Source: Halorussus amylolyticus (GTDB taxonomy: Archaea; Halobacteriota; Halobacteria; Halobacteriales; Haladaptataceae). Taken from it: a DNA stretch of 64,000 bases. Under the pieces are notes generated by a model that did not search any database, was not told the origin of the DNA, and worked only from the letters and a program-made list of their open reading frames with translations. The stretch spans positions 114,281 to 178,280 of the forward strand of contig NZ_RXOB02000032.1 in NCBI RefSeq assembly GCF_004143485.2, read 5' to 3'. This document shows positions 54,041 through 62,906 of this stretch, one piece after another. A program made the translations under genes and the position numbers. Within the stretch, counting starts at the first letter, position 1. Each line of letters opens with the position of its first letter.

Positions 54041-56380
54041 TTACACCTCCAGTCTCCGCAGCAGGGCTTGACGAACTGACATCGGCGATTCCTCCGGACC
54101 GCGCGCCATCACGACGGTTCGATTCACTCCTGCACCGACGGTCTCCGGGAGCGACCCGAACACCGCCTGGGAAATCGCCCCGGACCGGGTCGCCCCGACA
54201 CAGATTGTATCGTACTCTCCAGCAGCGTCGATGATGGCCTGTTCGGTATTCTCAGCAACTCTAATCTCGGTATCGTACGACATGTATTGAATTCCAGCGC
54301 GTTCGGCTAACTCCTCGATTACAGCTTCACCACGCTCGGTGGGAGTGGTATCCTCGTCGGACTCGGTCTCCGGGGGCTGGACGTTGAGCAACGTCAGCGA
54401 CGCGTCGTCGGCCGCGGAAACGAATTCGGCCGCCCGACGTGCCGCAACCGGCGCGTGTGGACCTTTTCCGGCGAGGACCATGATATCTCCCTCGCCGCGT
54501 CCGCCCTCTGGGCCGAGTTTCACTAGCGTCGCGTCACACGGGGCCCGTCCGACGACAGGGTCGATGGTCGAACCGAGGACGTGTTCGCGCCGACTGCGAG
54601 TGCCCTGCCAGCCGAGGAGGACGTGATTCGCGTTCTCTTCCTCGATGACGTCCAGAATGACGGACCCGGCATTCCGACCCACGATTGCTCGCGTCTGGAG
54701 GCCGATGTCGAGGTCGGCGGCGATGTCGCGAGCAGAGTGTAGCAACTCCTGCTGTCGTTCGACTCGCTCCTCCTCGAACGTGAGGTCCTGGGAGAGCGAG
54801 GTCTGGTGGGGGACCTCGATGACGTTCACGGCAATGACTTCGGCCTGTTCGTCTTCGTGGGCGTGGGCGCTGGCGGCAGCCATTCGAAGGAGGTCCTGTT
54901 CGGTCTCCGGGTTCGCAACCGGGACCACCACGCTATAGCGGCCTTCGCCGTTCGCCATCGCGGTCGGCTCGGGGGCAATCGCTTCGCCGACGAGACTCTC
55001 GCTCAGCGCGCGGTCGCGCGCGTACACGTAGTACCAAACGATACCGAAGACGACGAGAACCGTCCCGATTGTCCCGACCGGCGTCGGAGTAACCGGAAGA
55101 GCGAGGTCGATTGGCCCGGCCGAGAGGACCGTCGGGACGAAATCGACCGACATCTGCACGAGGACGGCCAGACAGGCCAGCATCCCGACGATTGGAACGA
55201 CCGGATACAGGGCTGACGGAATCTGGAAGGCCGGTTCGTAGGCCTCCGGATTCGCTCGGCGCAGGACGACGACAGTAACGTGAACGAGGGCGTACGTCAC
55301 GAGGTACATGAAACTCGCCACCTCGGCGAGCGTGCCGATTCCGACGCCGATGGCAATCAGAACGAGGGTGATGACGCCGGTCGCCGTGATTGCCCGGTAG
55401 GGCGTTCGGAACCGCTCGTGAACCTCGTTGAGCCAGTTGACGAGAATTCGGTCCCGTCCCATCGCGAAGTTGACGCGGGCGGCCGACAGGATGCTCGCGT
55501 TCGCACTGGAGACCGTCGCGAGAACCGCCCCGACAATCATCGCAAGCGCCCCAAGCGAGCCCATAAACTCGGTCGCCACGTCGGCCACCGGAACCTCGGA
55601 GGCGGCCAGCAAATCAATCGACAGCGTCCCGGTGGAGACGAACATCACGCCGACGTACATCAGCGTCGGCGTCACCACCGACGCAATCATCGCGAGCGGG
55701 AGATTTCTGCTCGGGTTCTTGATTTCCTCGGCGCTGGTCGCAATCACCTCGAACCCGATGAACGTCACGTAGACCGTCCCGATTGTCGCTGCGACGGCAG
55801 GCCAGCCGTTCGGATTGAACTCTCCGATGGTCGGGCCACTGAGGATTCCGAGTCCGAGGAACGCAACGATGAGGCCCACGAGCGTCAGGACGATGACGTT
55901 CTGCAGCGACCCCGTCTCTTTGACACCGTAGTAGTTGACACCGGTCAACAGGGCCGCCATCACGAGCGCAGCGACGGTAATCCCGATTTGACCCCAGCCA
56001 GCGAGGAAGCCGATGTACTGCCCGAGACCCGGGAGGAGATACTGGCCGAAGCCAATCATGTAGAAGGCCGAGGCGAACGTCAGGCCAGCCCACATCCCCC
56101 AGCCGACGATACTCCCGAAGAACGGGCCAAGCGCCCGATTGACGTAGTAGTAGCTGCCGCCAGCTTTCGGCATCCCAGTCGCCAGTTCCGAGAGGGAAAG
56201 CGCGGCTAGCAACGACACGATACCCCCGGCGAAGAACGAAATCATGCTGGCAGGACCGGCTTGCTGGGAAGCGATGCTGGGGAGGACGAAAATCCCCGCC
56301 CCAATCATCGTTCCCAGGCCTATCGTGTAGGCTTCGAGGAAGCCGAGGTCGCGGGCCAGTTCTTGGTCCGTTTCACTCAT
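54041..56380 (-). CDS. APC-family permease fused to two Usp domains
   Basis: This 779-residue protein has 12 membrane segments in the first ~435 residues: [20 protein letters not shown] (first helix) and MPKAGGSYYYVNRALGPFFG, with FMGSLGALAMIVGAVLATVS later. From ~470 two Usp domains follow: YSVVVPVANPETEQDLLRMA, NHVLLGWQGTRSRREHVLGS-TIDPVV (nucleotide loop) and a second loop TICVGATRSGAISQAVFGSL. It is probably an amino-acid or cation-coupled transporter controlled by nucleotide or stress through the Usp part. Upstream in the operon is a free Usp; downstream TrkA and TrkH. Confidence 0.9.
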   Translation of the reverse strand: MSETDQELARDLGFLEAYTIGLGTMIGAGIFVLPSIASQQAGPASMISFFAGGIVSLLAALSLSELATGMPKAGGSYYYVNRALGPFFGSIVGWGMWAGLTFASAFYMIGFGQYLLPGLGQYIGFLAGWGQIGITVAALVMAALLTGVNYYGVKETGSLQNVIVLTLVGLIVAFLGLGILSGPTIGEFNPNGWPAVAATIGTVYVTFIGFEVIATSAEEIKNPSRNLPLAMIASVVTPTLMYVGVMFVSTGTLSIDLLAASEVPVADVATEFMGSLGALAMIVGAVLATVSSANASILSAARVNFAMGRDRILVNWLNEVHERFRTPYRAITATGVITLVLIAIGVGIGTLAEVASFMYLVTYALVHVTVVVLRRANPEAYEPAFQIPSALYPVVPIVGMLACLAVLVQMSVDFVPTVLSAGPIDLALPVTPTPVGTIGTVLVVFGIVWYYVYARDRALSESLVGEAIAPEPTAMANGEGRYSVVVPVANPETEQDLLRMAAASAHAHEDEQAEVIAVNVIEVPHQTSLSQDLTFEEERVERQQELLHSARDIAADLDIGLQTRAIVGRNAGSVILDVIEEENANHVLLGWQGTRSRREHVLGSTIDPVVGRAPCDATLVKLGPEGGRGEGDIMVLAGKGPHAPVAARRAAEFVSAADDASLTLLNVQPPETESDEDTTPTERGEAVIEELAERAGIQYMSYDTEIRVAENTEQAIIDAAGEYDTICVGATRSGAISQAVFGSLPETVGAGVNRTVVMARGPEESPMSVRQALLRRLEV

Positions 56381-56443
56381 CGTAGACCACCGTTGTCGTT
56401 GTGGGCGTCACTCCGTGCGTGCATATTCGAAGTACATCGACCG

Positions 56444-56863
56444 TCATTCGTTTCCGTCCTCTTCTGGAAGTGCGATGACCGGCCTGTCTGCGTCCGTAAC
56501 CAGTTTGAGGGCTGTGTCTCCGGACAAGAACTGGACGAGCCGGTTCCCGCCTCGGGGCCGAAACGCGATAGCGCTGGCTCCCACGTCTGCTGCGACATCG
56601 ATGATGGCCTCGACCACGTCTCTCCGATAGGCGATTTCCTCATCCGCCCCCGGGATGAAGCCTCGAAACGCAGCAAATGCGTCCGCGGCGCGTTGTTCGG
56701 CCTGTTCGAGAGGCATCTTGTCGGGAACACCTTCACCCTTTTCGATGACGTGAACGACAGTTACTTGGTCGTATTCGTACGCGTCGAGGATGCGTGCTGT
56801 CTCTCTCGCGTCTTCCTCGTTCGCGACCGGGACGACGAGATGACTCGTTAGTGATTCAGACAT
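56444..56863 (-). CDS. UspA-type protein
   Basis: This 139-residue single Usp domain starts [20 protein letters not shown] and has the acidic strand [20 protein letters not shown]. The final loop ([20 protein letters not shown]) keeps Arg/Gly but lacks the full G2xG9xG(S/T), so ATP binding is uncertain. It is three bases downstream of the zinc-ribbon gene and ~60 bases upstream of the APC-Usp fusion, in one operon. Confidence 0.85.
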   Translation of the reverse strand: MSESLTSHLVVPVANEEDARETARILDAYEYDQVTVVHVIEKGEGVPDKMPLEQAEQRAADAFAAFRGFIPGADEEIAYRRDVVEAIIDVAADVGASAIAFRPRGGNRLVQFLSGDTALKLVTDADRPVIALPEEDGNE

Positions 56864-56866
56864 GAT

Positions 56867-57319
56867 TTATTCCTCCGTCTCAGTATCGACGTCGTCACTA
56901 CCGCAATTCGGACAGACGTCTACCTCACGGTCGAACGTTCGTCCGCAGGTTTCGCACCGAGCCGCCGCCGTGTTATCGACGTCCCCGAGATACACCCAAT
57001 GTAGCGATTCCGTCCCATCAAGTTGCGGTTCACGACGAACGTGGTACAGAGAGGTGATATCGGTATTCACACCAGAGTCATCCGGGTCCGGAGGATGCAT
57101 TCGCACGAGTGCGTACGCTCCGTGGGTTTCGATTTCGAGGATTTCGCCGGCAGCGTTCGCTTCGATTTCCGTTTCGATTGGCGTTCGAAGCGATTCGACG
57201 CGCCCCTCGATGTACGAAAGGAGCGATTTCAATTCGGGGAGCTCTAACGCATCGATTCGCTGAAGCAGCGTCTCGGGGAGTCCGTCCGGTGGCGTCGGAT
57301 CTTCATCCGTGTCACCCAT
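56867..57319 (-). CDS. Zinc-ribbon protein heading the Trk/APC operon
   Basis: This 150-residue acidic protein has a helical N-terminal part (LPETLLQRIDALELPELKSL), a beta domain (ILEIETHGAYALVRMHPPDP, ESLHWVYLGDV), and a C-terminal zinc ribbon CETCGRTFDREVDVCPNCGS. It may be a regulator of the operon or an adaptor. ATG 57319 (MGDTDEDPTPPDG) is chosen because the upstream ORF extension is Arg/Ser-rich and unlike a haloarchaeal N-terminus. The gap 57320-57735 to the divergent Lrp-type regulator holds the promoters of both. Confidence 0.75.
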   Translation of the reverse strand: MGDTDEDPTPPDGLPETLLQRIDALELPELKSLLSYIEGRVESLRTPIETEIEANAAGEILEIETHGAYALVRMHPPDPDDSGVNTDITSLYHVRREPQLDGTESLHWVYLGDVDNTAAARCETCGRTFDREVDVCPNCGSDDVDTETEE

Positions 57320-57735
57320 GGTCGTACCTCCGTCTCGGGGACGCATCTGAGCCATCCGATTCGGGGGGCGCTCCATTCGAGAAGTGTAACGCAGACAGTT
57401 CTGAGACAGCCGATTTGAGGACAGCAAGCCAGTGAATTGGCGCATTCTCTGGGTCGTTCAGGGAATCCGCGTTGGTCGCTGACGCGACGTGAGTGAACAT
57501 CATATAAGGGCGCATACTACGGAACGATAAATAGCTACCGTTTTTTCAAACGATTCAGTAACTGCTAGCCCAAATACAATCGAATCGTTTGGTAGCTTTG
57601 TCAGGGCGTCTACACCAGATTGAGCGGTGTTTCAGTAGACTGGCTTTCGGTTAGTTGAGACAGTCGAGCCGGAAGTCAAACAGATACGTAACGACAACTT
57701 AAAAGTCCCTACGGAGCTAATTTCAGCCTATAAAT

Positions 57736-58479
57736 ATGCCCCTTCAGATCGATACGGTCGACGAGCAGATTCTGTACTATCTGACCAAAGAAGCCCGACA
57801 CACGTCCGCACCGGATATCGCGGAGAAAGTCGATGTCTCAGCACCGACAGTCCGAAATCGGATTCGACGGCTCGAAGAGGAGGGTGTGATCCGGGGATAC
57901 CACGCCGATATTAATTATCAGAACGTCGGCGGACGACTGACCAACCACTACGTCTGCAGTACGGGAAACCGTGACCGGGAGGAGATGGCTCAGCGCATCC
58001 TCGATGTTCCGGGGGTCATTAACGTCCGGGAGATAATGTCCGGGAAAGGTGACCTCCGAATTACGGTCGTCGGGACGGACACCGACGACCTCACACGAAT
58101 TGCCCAAGGAATCATCTCGCTCGGTATCGAAATCGACGACGAGGACCTGATCCACCGGGAGTATTTCCGTCCCTACGCCCCATTCGGACCTCGGGACAAA
58201 GAGGTGGCCTCACCAGTCACCGGAGTCGCAGGTCTCGCTGGCGACGCCGATGTGGTTGAAGTTATCGTCAGAGAGAAAGCACCCATCGCCGGGAAGACGC
58301 TCCAAGAAGCGAACGAGGACGGTCTCGTCCCCTCCGACGTACTGGTCGTCCGAATCAATCGTGATGCGGGGACGATAACGCCGACAGGGGAGACATTGAT
58401 AAAGGAGAACGATTTCGTCACGATTCATTCGCGGTCGGGTGTCACTGAGGAAACGCTCCAAGTATTTACGGGGGAATAA
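57736..58479 (+). CDS. Lrp/AsnC regulator fused to a TrkA-C (RCK_C) domain
   Basis: This 247-residue protein joins an Lrp-type helix-turn-helix (HTSAPDIAEKVDVSAPTVRN) and AsnC-like ligand-binding part with a C-terminal RCK_C domain from ~170: DVVEVIVREKAPIAGKTLQE and NDFVTIHSRSGVTEETLQVF. The RCK_C domain closely follows that of TrkA 3.7 kb away (APIAGKTLQE identical), so regulator and channel gate may sense the same ligand. It probably controls the divergent Trk/APC operon and/or the APC-Usp gene downstream. The TATA-like TTAAAAG lies ~35 bases before the ATG. Confidence 0.88.
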   Translation: MPLQIDTVDEQILYYLTKEARHTSAPDIAEKVDVSAPTVRNRIRRLEEEGVIRGYHADINYQNVGGRLTNHYVCSTGNRDREEMAQRILDVPGVINVREIMSGKGDLRITVVGTDTDDLTRIAQGIISLGIEIDDEDLIHREYFRPYAPFGPRDKEVASPVTGVAGLAGDADVVEVIVREKAPIAGKTLQEANEDGLVPSDVLVVRINRDAGTITPTGETLIKENDFVTIHSRSGVTEETLQVFTGE

Positions 58480-58620
58480 ACACACATTCCGACCGCGCGT
58501 TTTATAAGGGTTTATCGTTTTTTGTAGAACACACGTGAACGACGTTCCGATTTTCACTCCGACACTATTTGTCGAGGGATCGTTCGGACACAACTCTAGT
58601 GCTGAGTTTTCCACACAATA

Positions 58621-60819
58621 ATGGGGAAACAGCTAGAACGTGACTTAGGACTTCCAGCAGTGACGGCTATCAGTATCGGTGCGATGGTCGGCAGCGGCAT
58701 CTTTATTCTGCCGGGGTTAGCCATGAAGATGGCCGGACCGGCAGTCGTGTTTGCGTACTTTCTAGCTGGCGTACTGGTGTTGCCAGCGGCGCTGAGCAAA
58801 TCCGAAATGGCGACAGCGATGCCCGAAGCCGGAGGAACCTATCTGTACATCGAACGGGCGATGGGTCCATTGTTCGGGACAATCGCCGGTGTCGGGACGT
58901 GGTTTTCGTTGACGTTTAAAGGGGCGCTCGCGCTGGTCGGCGGTGCGCCGTATCTGGTGTTGTTGTTCGACCTGCCGGTGACACCAGTCGCGCTGACGGT
59001 TGCGGCCTTGCTGATCGTTTTGAACATCGTCGGTGCGAAACAGACCGGACGGATGCAAATTGCCATCGTGGCCGTCATGCTGGCCGTGATGGTCTGGTTC
59101 ATCGTTGTCGGGGCACCGGGCGTCGAAAATGCCCGGTTTGAGGGGTTTTTTGACAGCGGATTCGAAGGAATCCTGGGCGCTACTGGATTCGTGTTCGTCT
59201 CTTACGCTGGCGTTACCAAAATCGCCAGTGTCGCCGAAGAGGTAGAGAATCCAGACCGGAATCTCCCGCTAGGCATCCTCGGGTCACTTATCATCACGGC
59301 TGGCATCTACGTCGCTATCGTCACCGTGATGGTCGGAGTCGCAGACGAGGCGGCACTCACGAACACGGAGACGCCGATGCAGGTCGCAGCCAGTACTGCC
59401 CTGCCCACGGTCGGCGTCGCGGCCGTCGTAGTGGCGGCCTTACTCGCCTTGATAAGCACTGCTAACGCAGGAATTCTCTCCTCGTCGCGATACCCCTTCG
59501 CGATGAGTCGTGACGGACTTGCCCCAGACATCTTCGAGAACGTCAGCGACCGATTCGAGACGCCAGTCAACGCGATCACTATCACTGGCGGGGTATTGCT
59601 CCTTCTCATCGCGTTTGTTCCTATCGACGACATCGCCAAACTCGCCAGCGCGTTCAAGATTCTGGTGTTCATCCTGATCAACGTCGCACTGATCGCCTTC
59701 CGTCAGGGTTCTATAGAGGCGTACGACCCCAGTTTCGAGTCCCCGCTGTACCCTGTTCCCCAGTTAGTTGGGATTGTCGGCGGGGTCGTCCTGCTCCGAT
59801 ACATCGGATTCGTTCCGCTGGTCGGAGCCGTCGTCATCACGATTGGTTCGATGATGTGGTACTACGTGTTCGTCTACCGCCGAGGAGGGGTCGCTCGCGA
59901 GGGAGCGATGACTGACGCCCTCCGTCGGAGTGTCGGTCGAGACGTGGTCGAACAAACAGAGTCCGAGGTCAAAACCGACAGCCACGAGGTCTTGGTGGCG
60001 GTTACCGAGCGGACGACATCTGCTGTCGAACGTTCTCTAATCGACCTTGCGACGGACGTAGCGCGCACCCGAGAGGGAGGGGTTCGAGTCGCCCAGTTCG
60101 ACGAGATACCCGACCAGACACCGCTCCCGCACTCAGCCTCGACCCTCACAGAGGCCGACCAAGCGTTCGAGGCGAGAATGGCCGACCGGGCAACCAATTC
60201 GAAGATACCGATTCGATACGGTGAGGTCGTCAGCCACGACACGCGACACGCCATCGTCAACTACGCTGCGGAAGTTGACGCCGACACCCTCATTATCGAA
60301 CGGTCGCCTCGGTCGGGACCACTCTCGAGTAGCGATGCGGACTGGATCGAAGACCACGCATCCTGTGACGTAATCGAGGTCTCGAATTTCGACCACGACG
60401 CAGTCGAACGCATCGGTGTCGTTACCGACGAGGGGCCATTCGACCCAACGAAGGTTGCGTTGGCCGACGCACTTGCGACCGCAGTCGGTGCAACAATTAC
60501 ATTCTACTTCCCTGTCAGTAAGGATGTGCCCGAAAGCCGCCGGAACACCACCGACGATTACCTCTCAGAGTTGGTGGCACTTTGTGAATCCCCGGTCGAG
60601 ACTCAGGTCCTCGAATCGAGCACCGAGGACACAATCGAGCTCGCGGCCAGCGACTCCGATGTCCTCGTCGTAAGCGGCGTTCAGCGCGACCTCGTAGACC
60701 GGCTGTTTAGCCGAGGAGCAGATCCCGTGACAGCCGGAACGGAACACGGGACGCTCATCGTCTATGGGGTGAGCCAGCCGGGACGTCTCCGCCGGGCCGT
60801 CGAACGACGACTGTTCTAA
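58621..60819 (+). CDS. APC-family permease fused to Usp domains
   Basis: This 732-residue protein has ~12 membrane segments in the first ~430 residues: ISIGAMVGSGIFILPGLAMK (first helix, GSGIF), MPEAGGTYLYIERAMGPLF and STANAGILSSSRYPFAMSRD. From ~450 two Usp-like domains follow (SHEVLVAVTERTTSAVERSL; DRLFSRGADPVTAGTEHGT-LIVYGV). The nucleotide loops are more altered than in the fusion at 54041. It is preceded at 141 bases by the Lrp-RCK_C regulator on the same strand; between them TTTTTTG around 58516 may end that transcript. Likely a regulated amino-acid transporter. Confidence 0.88.
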   Translation: MGKQLERDLGLPAVTAISIGAMVGSGIFILPGLAMKMAGPAVVFAYFLAGVLVLPAALSKSEMATAMPEAGGTYLYIERAMGPLFGTIAGVGTWFSLTFKGALALVGGAPYLVLLFDLPVTPVALTVAALLIVLNIVGAKQTGRMQIAIVAVMLAVMVWFIVVGAPGVENARFEGFFDSGFEGILGATGFVFVSYAGVTKIASVAEEVENPDRNLPLGILGSLIITAGIYVAIVTVMVGVADEAALTNTETPMQVAASTALPTVGVAAVVVAALLALISTANAGILSSSRYPFAMSRDGLAPDIFENVSDRFETPVNAITITGGVLLLLIAFVPIDDIAKLASAFKILVFILINVALIAFRQGSIEAYDPSFESPLYPVPQLVGIVGGVVLLRYIGFVPLVGAVVITIGSMMWYYVFVYRRGGVAREGAMTDALRRSVGRDVVEQTESEVKTDSHEVLVAVTERTTSAVERSLIDLATDVARTREGGVRVAQFDEIPDQTPLPHSASTLTEADQAFEARMADRATNSKIPIRYGEVVSHDTRHAIVNYAAEVDADTLIIERSPRSGPLSSSDADWIEDHASCDVIEVSNFDHDAVERIGVVTDEGPFDPTKVALADALATAVGATITFYFPVSKDVPESRRNTTDDYLSELVALCESPVETQVLESSTEDTIELAASDSDVLVVSGVQRDLVDRLFSRGADPVTAGTEHGTLIVYGVSQPGRLRRAVERRLF

Positions 60820-60945
60820 ATCACTATCCGTACCTGTATTTGGAGTTGTTACTGCGCCAGCGAAGGGTGCGGGCGCACGGGGGCGGGAGAGTATCGATAT
60901 CGACGAGAAGTAAACTCCCGCACCGTCTAGGACGATTAATTGGGA

Positions 60946-61015
60946 TGCAGGTCGCAGACCTGCGCAAAGAGACGTTAGACACCGCTACTCTCGAATGTTG
61001 GCAGCACGAGCGGAC
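60946..61015 (+). repeat. Coding-like relic, copy 2 (ETLDTATLECWQ module)
   Basis: From ATG 60944 the plus strand reads MQVADLRKETLDTATLECWQ, then HERTATRV. Copy 1 lies on the minus strand at 5484-5560. The differences fall mainly in third codon positions. No full gene remains on either side. Confidence 0.5.
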
Positions 61016-61129
61016 GGCGACGCGGGTGACGGTTGACTGTCCAGGAGGACTAGACCGTACCCACCCACCCCACGTTTCCGTCGTATCGGGAGAGAGTGGA
61101 TGGGGTATCTCGGAATGGCCGATGTCAAT

Positions 61130-61673
61130 CCAATTGTAATTCTATTATTGGAGCAATTAGACAATTAGTCCATTCAGATAAATAATTGAACTATTTAGGC
61201 GCGCCACAGCTAACCACATCATAGATAGATTTAAGTACCTATGTTGAGAATATTCCGTCAAGCTAACTTCGTTTAGAATTGAAACGAATTTTATTTCGTT
61301 TCAACGGCTGGAACAGCAGCTCTCACTATGCTTTTCTTCAAACTTCGTTTACCGCGCGAATCGGTAAGCGAACGGTCCTCCTGGTGATTTTCCCTCGTCC
61401 TCGACTTCTCATTCATCTGCACCCCCATGATTGTAGATTACGACGGAAACGTGGGGTGTGTGGGTTCGAATATTCTTCACCCTTGCTTCTCCTCTACCGC
61501 CCCACCGTCATCTAACTTCTCGTCGCACGTCGGAAACCCGGTTAACACGCCTCTCATCTCATACCCGCGTATTCATGCATCTAACCCTCGAATTCGACGT
61601 AAATACGTCGGAAATGTGGGGTGGTTCTGTCCACTAGGTTTATATGCCTTCCAATCACACCGTGTTACAATAA
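61130..61673 (+). other. Candidate replication origin upstream of orc1/cdc6
   Basis: An AT-rich stretch (about 61130-61300) is a candidate unwinding element and contains the perfect palindrome TTGAAACGAA (61279-61288) / TTCGTTTCAA (61295-61304). Origin-box-like sequences follow: TACGACGGAAACGTGGGGTG (61439), ACGTCGGAAACCCGG (61527) and TACGTCGGAAATGTGGGGTG (61604), with a weak inverted one near 61478. The same boxes are repeated after the initiator gene at 63845. TTTATATG at ~61639 is the likely TATA of orc1/cdc6. Confidence 0.8.
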
Positions 61674-62906
61674 ATGACATCCGACCCTTCGACCAGCTCC
61701 GTCGACGACCCGCTCTTTGACTCCGGGCATCGAATCTTCTCGAACAAGGACCTCCTGAAGACCGGTCACGTCCCAGAAGCCGACCGGATTGTCGGTCGCG
61801 ACGAAGAGATCTCTAAATTGGCGAAACGTCTGAACGGGGCAGTTCACGGATACTCTCCCGAGAACGTGATGATCTACGGCAAGACTGGGACCGGAAAGTC
61901 GCTCGTTTCGAGGCACGTCTGCCAGCGTGCTCAAAACGCAACCGAGGCGGATGTCGATATCGGGACTGCGTACATCGACTGTGCGGAAGACGACACGGAA
62001 ACACAGGCAATCTCTTCGCTTGCCGCAAAACTGAACGACGAGTCCGTCACCGACACTACCGTCCCACACACCGGGCTCAGCACGTCCAAGTATTACAAAC
62101 TCCTCTGGAGGGTACTCGATGCACAATTTGACTCGGTTATTATCATCCTCGACGAGATCGACCTAATGAACGACGACAGTGTTCTGATGAAACTCTCGCG
62201 AGCCGAGGAAGCCGGGAAAATCGACTGTAGCATCGGCGTTATCGCTATCAGCAACAAGATTCAGTACGTCAACAACCTGAACGAACGAGTTAAGAGTAGC
62301 TTCCAGCACAAGGAACTGTTCTTTAAACCGTACGACGCGAACCAACTCCGCGAGATTATGTTCAATCGGGAAGACGCCTTCCAAGATGGCGTCCTCTCGG
62401 AGGATGTCATCCCGCTTTCCGCTGCGTTTGCCGCCCAAGAGCACGGCGACGCCCGCCGAGCAATCGATATTCTTCGTCACGCTGGTGAGGTCGCGTACGA
62501 GGATGATGCAGAGAAAGTCCGAGAAGAACACGTGCGGCAGGCCCAACAACACGCAGAAAAGGACCGGTTCCGCGAACTCGTGAACGGCGCGCCCACGCAG
62601 GCAAAGGCCGCACTACTCGCGCTAACCGAACTCAGCGTCAATACAAACGACGATGCGTTCCTCACGAGCCGCGTGTACGACCAATACGAGCGAATTTGTG
62701 CACATCTCGACATGGATACACTCTCAGTCCGACGATTCCGAGACATCGTGAAGGAACAAGCGTTTCTCGGTGTCATCGAAATCGAGAAGATCAACAAAGG
62801 CAGCGCGGGCGGTATACATCTCCAAAATCGACTTATCGAAGACCCGCAGGTCGTTCGCGAAACTATTCTCGAAGACGGTCGGATGCAAGATTGGGCGAAC
62901 GATTGA
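61674..62906 (+). CDS. Orc1/Cdc6 replication initiator
   Basis: This 410-residue AAA+ protein binds origin boxes and loads the MCM helicase. Walker A is MIYGKTGTGKSLVSRHVCQR, Walker B VIIILDEIDLMND, sensor 1 VIAISNKIQYVNNLNERVKS and sensor 2 HGDARRAIDILRHAGEVAYE. The C-terminal winged helix (ELSVNTNDDAFLTSRVYDQY, DMDTLSVRRFRDIVKEQAFL) contacts the boxes. Length is normal. ATG 61674 lies ~30 bases after a TATA box, so the message is probably leaderless. Its stop abuts the right end of the tnpB element. This is an accessory initiator of one replicon, not certain to be the main chromosomal one. Confidence 0.93.
   Translation: MTSDPSTSSVDDPLFDSGHRIFSNKDLLKTGHVPEADRIVGRDEEISKLAKRLNGAVHGYSPENVMIYGKTGTGKSLVSRHVCQRAQNATEADVDIGTAYIDCAEDDTETQAISSLAAKLNDESVTDTTVPHTGLSTSKYYKLLWRVLDAQFDSVIIILDEIDLMNDDSVLMKLSRAEEAGKIDCSIGVIAISNKIQYVNNLNERVKSSFQHKELFFKPYDANQLREIMFNREDAFQDGVLSEDVIPLSAAFAAQEHGDARRAIDILRHAGEVAYEDDAEKVREEHVRQAQQHAEKDRFRELVNGAPTQAKAALLALTELSVNTNDDAFLTSRVYDQYERICAHLDMDTLSVRRFRDIVKEQAFLGVIEIEKINKGSAGGIHLQNRLIEDPQVVRETILEDGRMQDWAND

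Noticed and set aside
53079..54071. 330-codon plus-strand ORF
   Set aside because: Antisense to TrkH and TrkA.
55280..56209. 309-codon plus-strand ORF
   Set aside because: Lies antisense to the APC-Usp permease in a phase that often stays open in GC-rich DNA; Arg/His-rich and without domain.
61279..61515. Small plus-strand ORF in the origin region
   Set aside because: Covers the palindrome and origin boxes, lacks acidic composition and has no domain.
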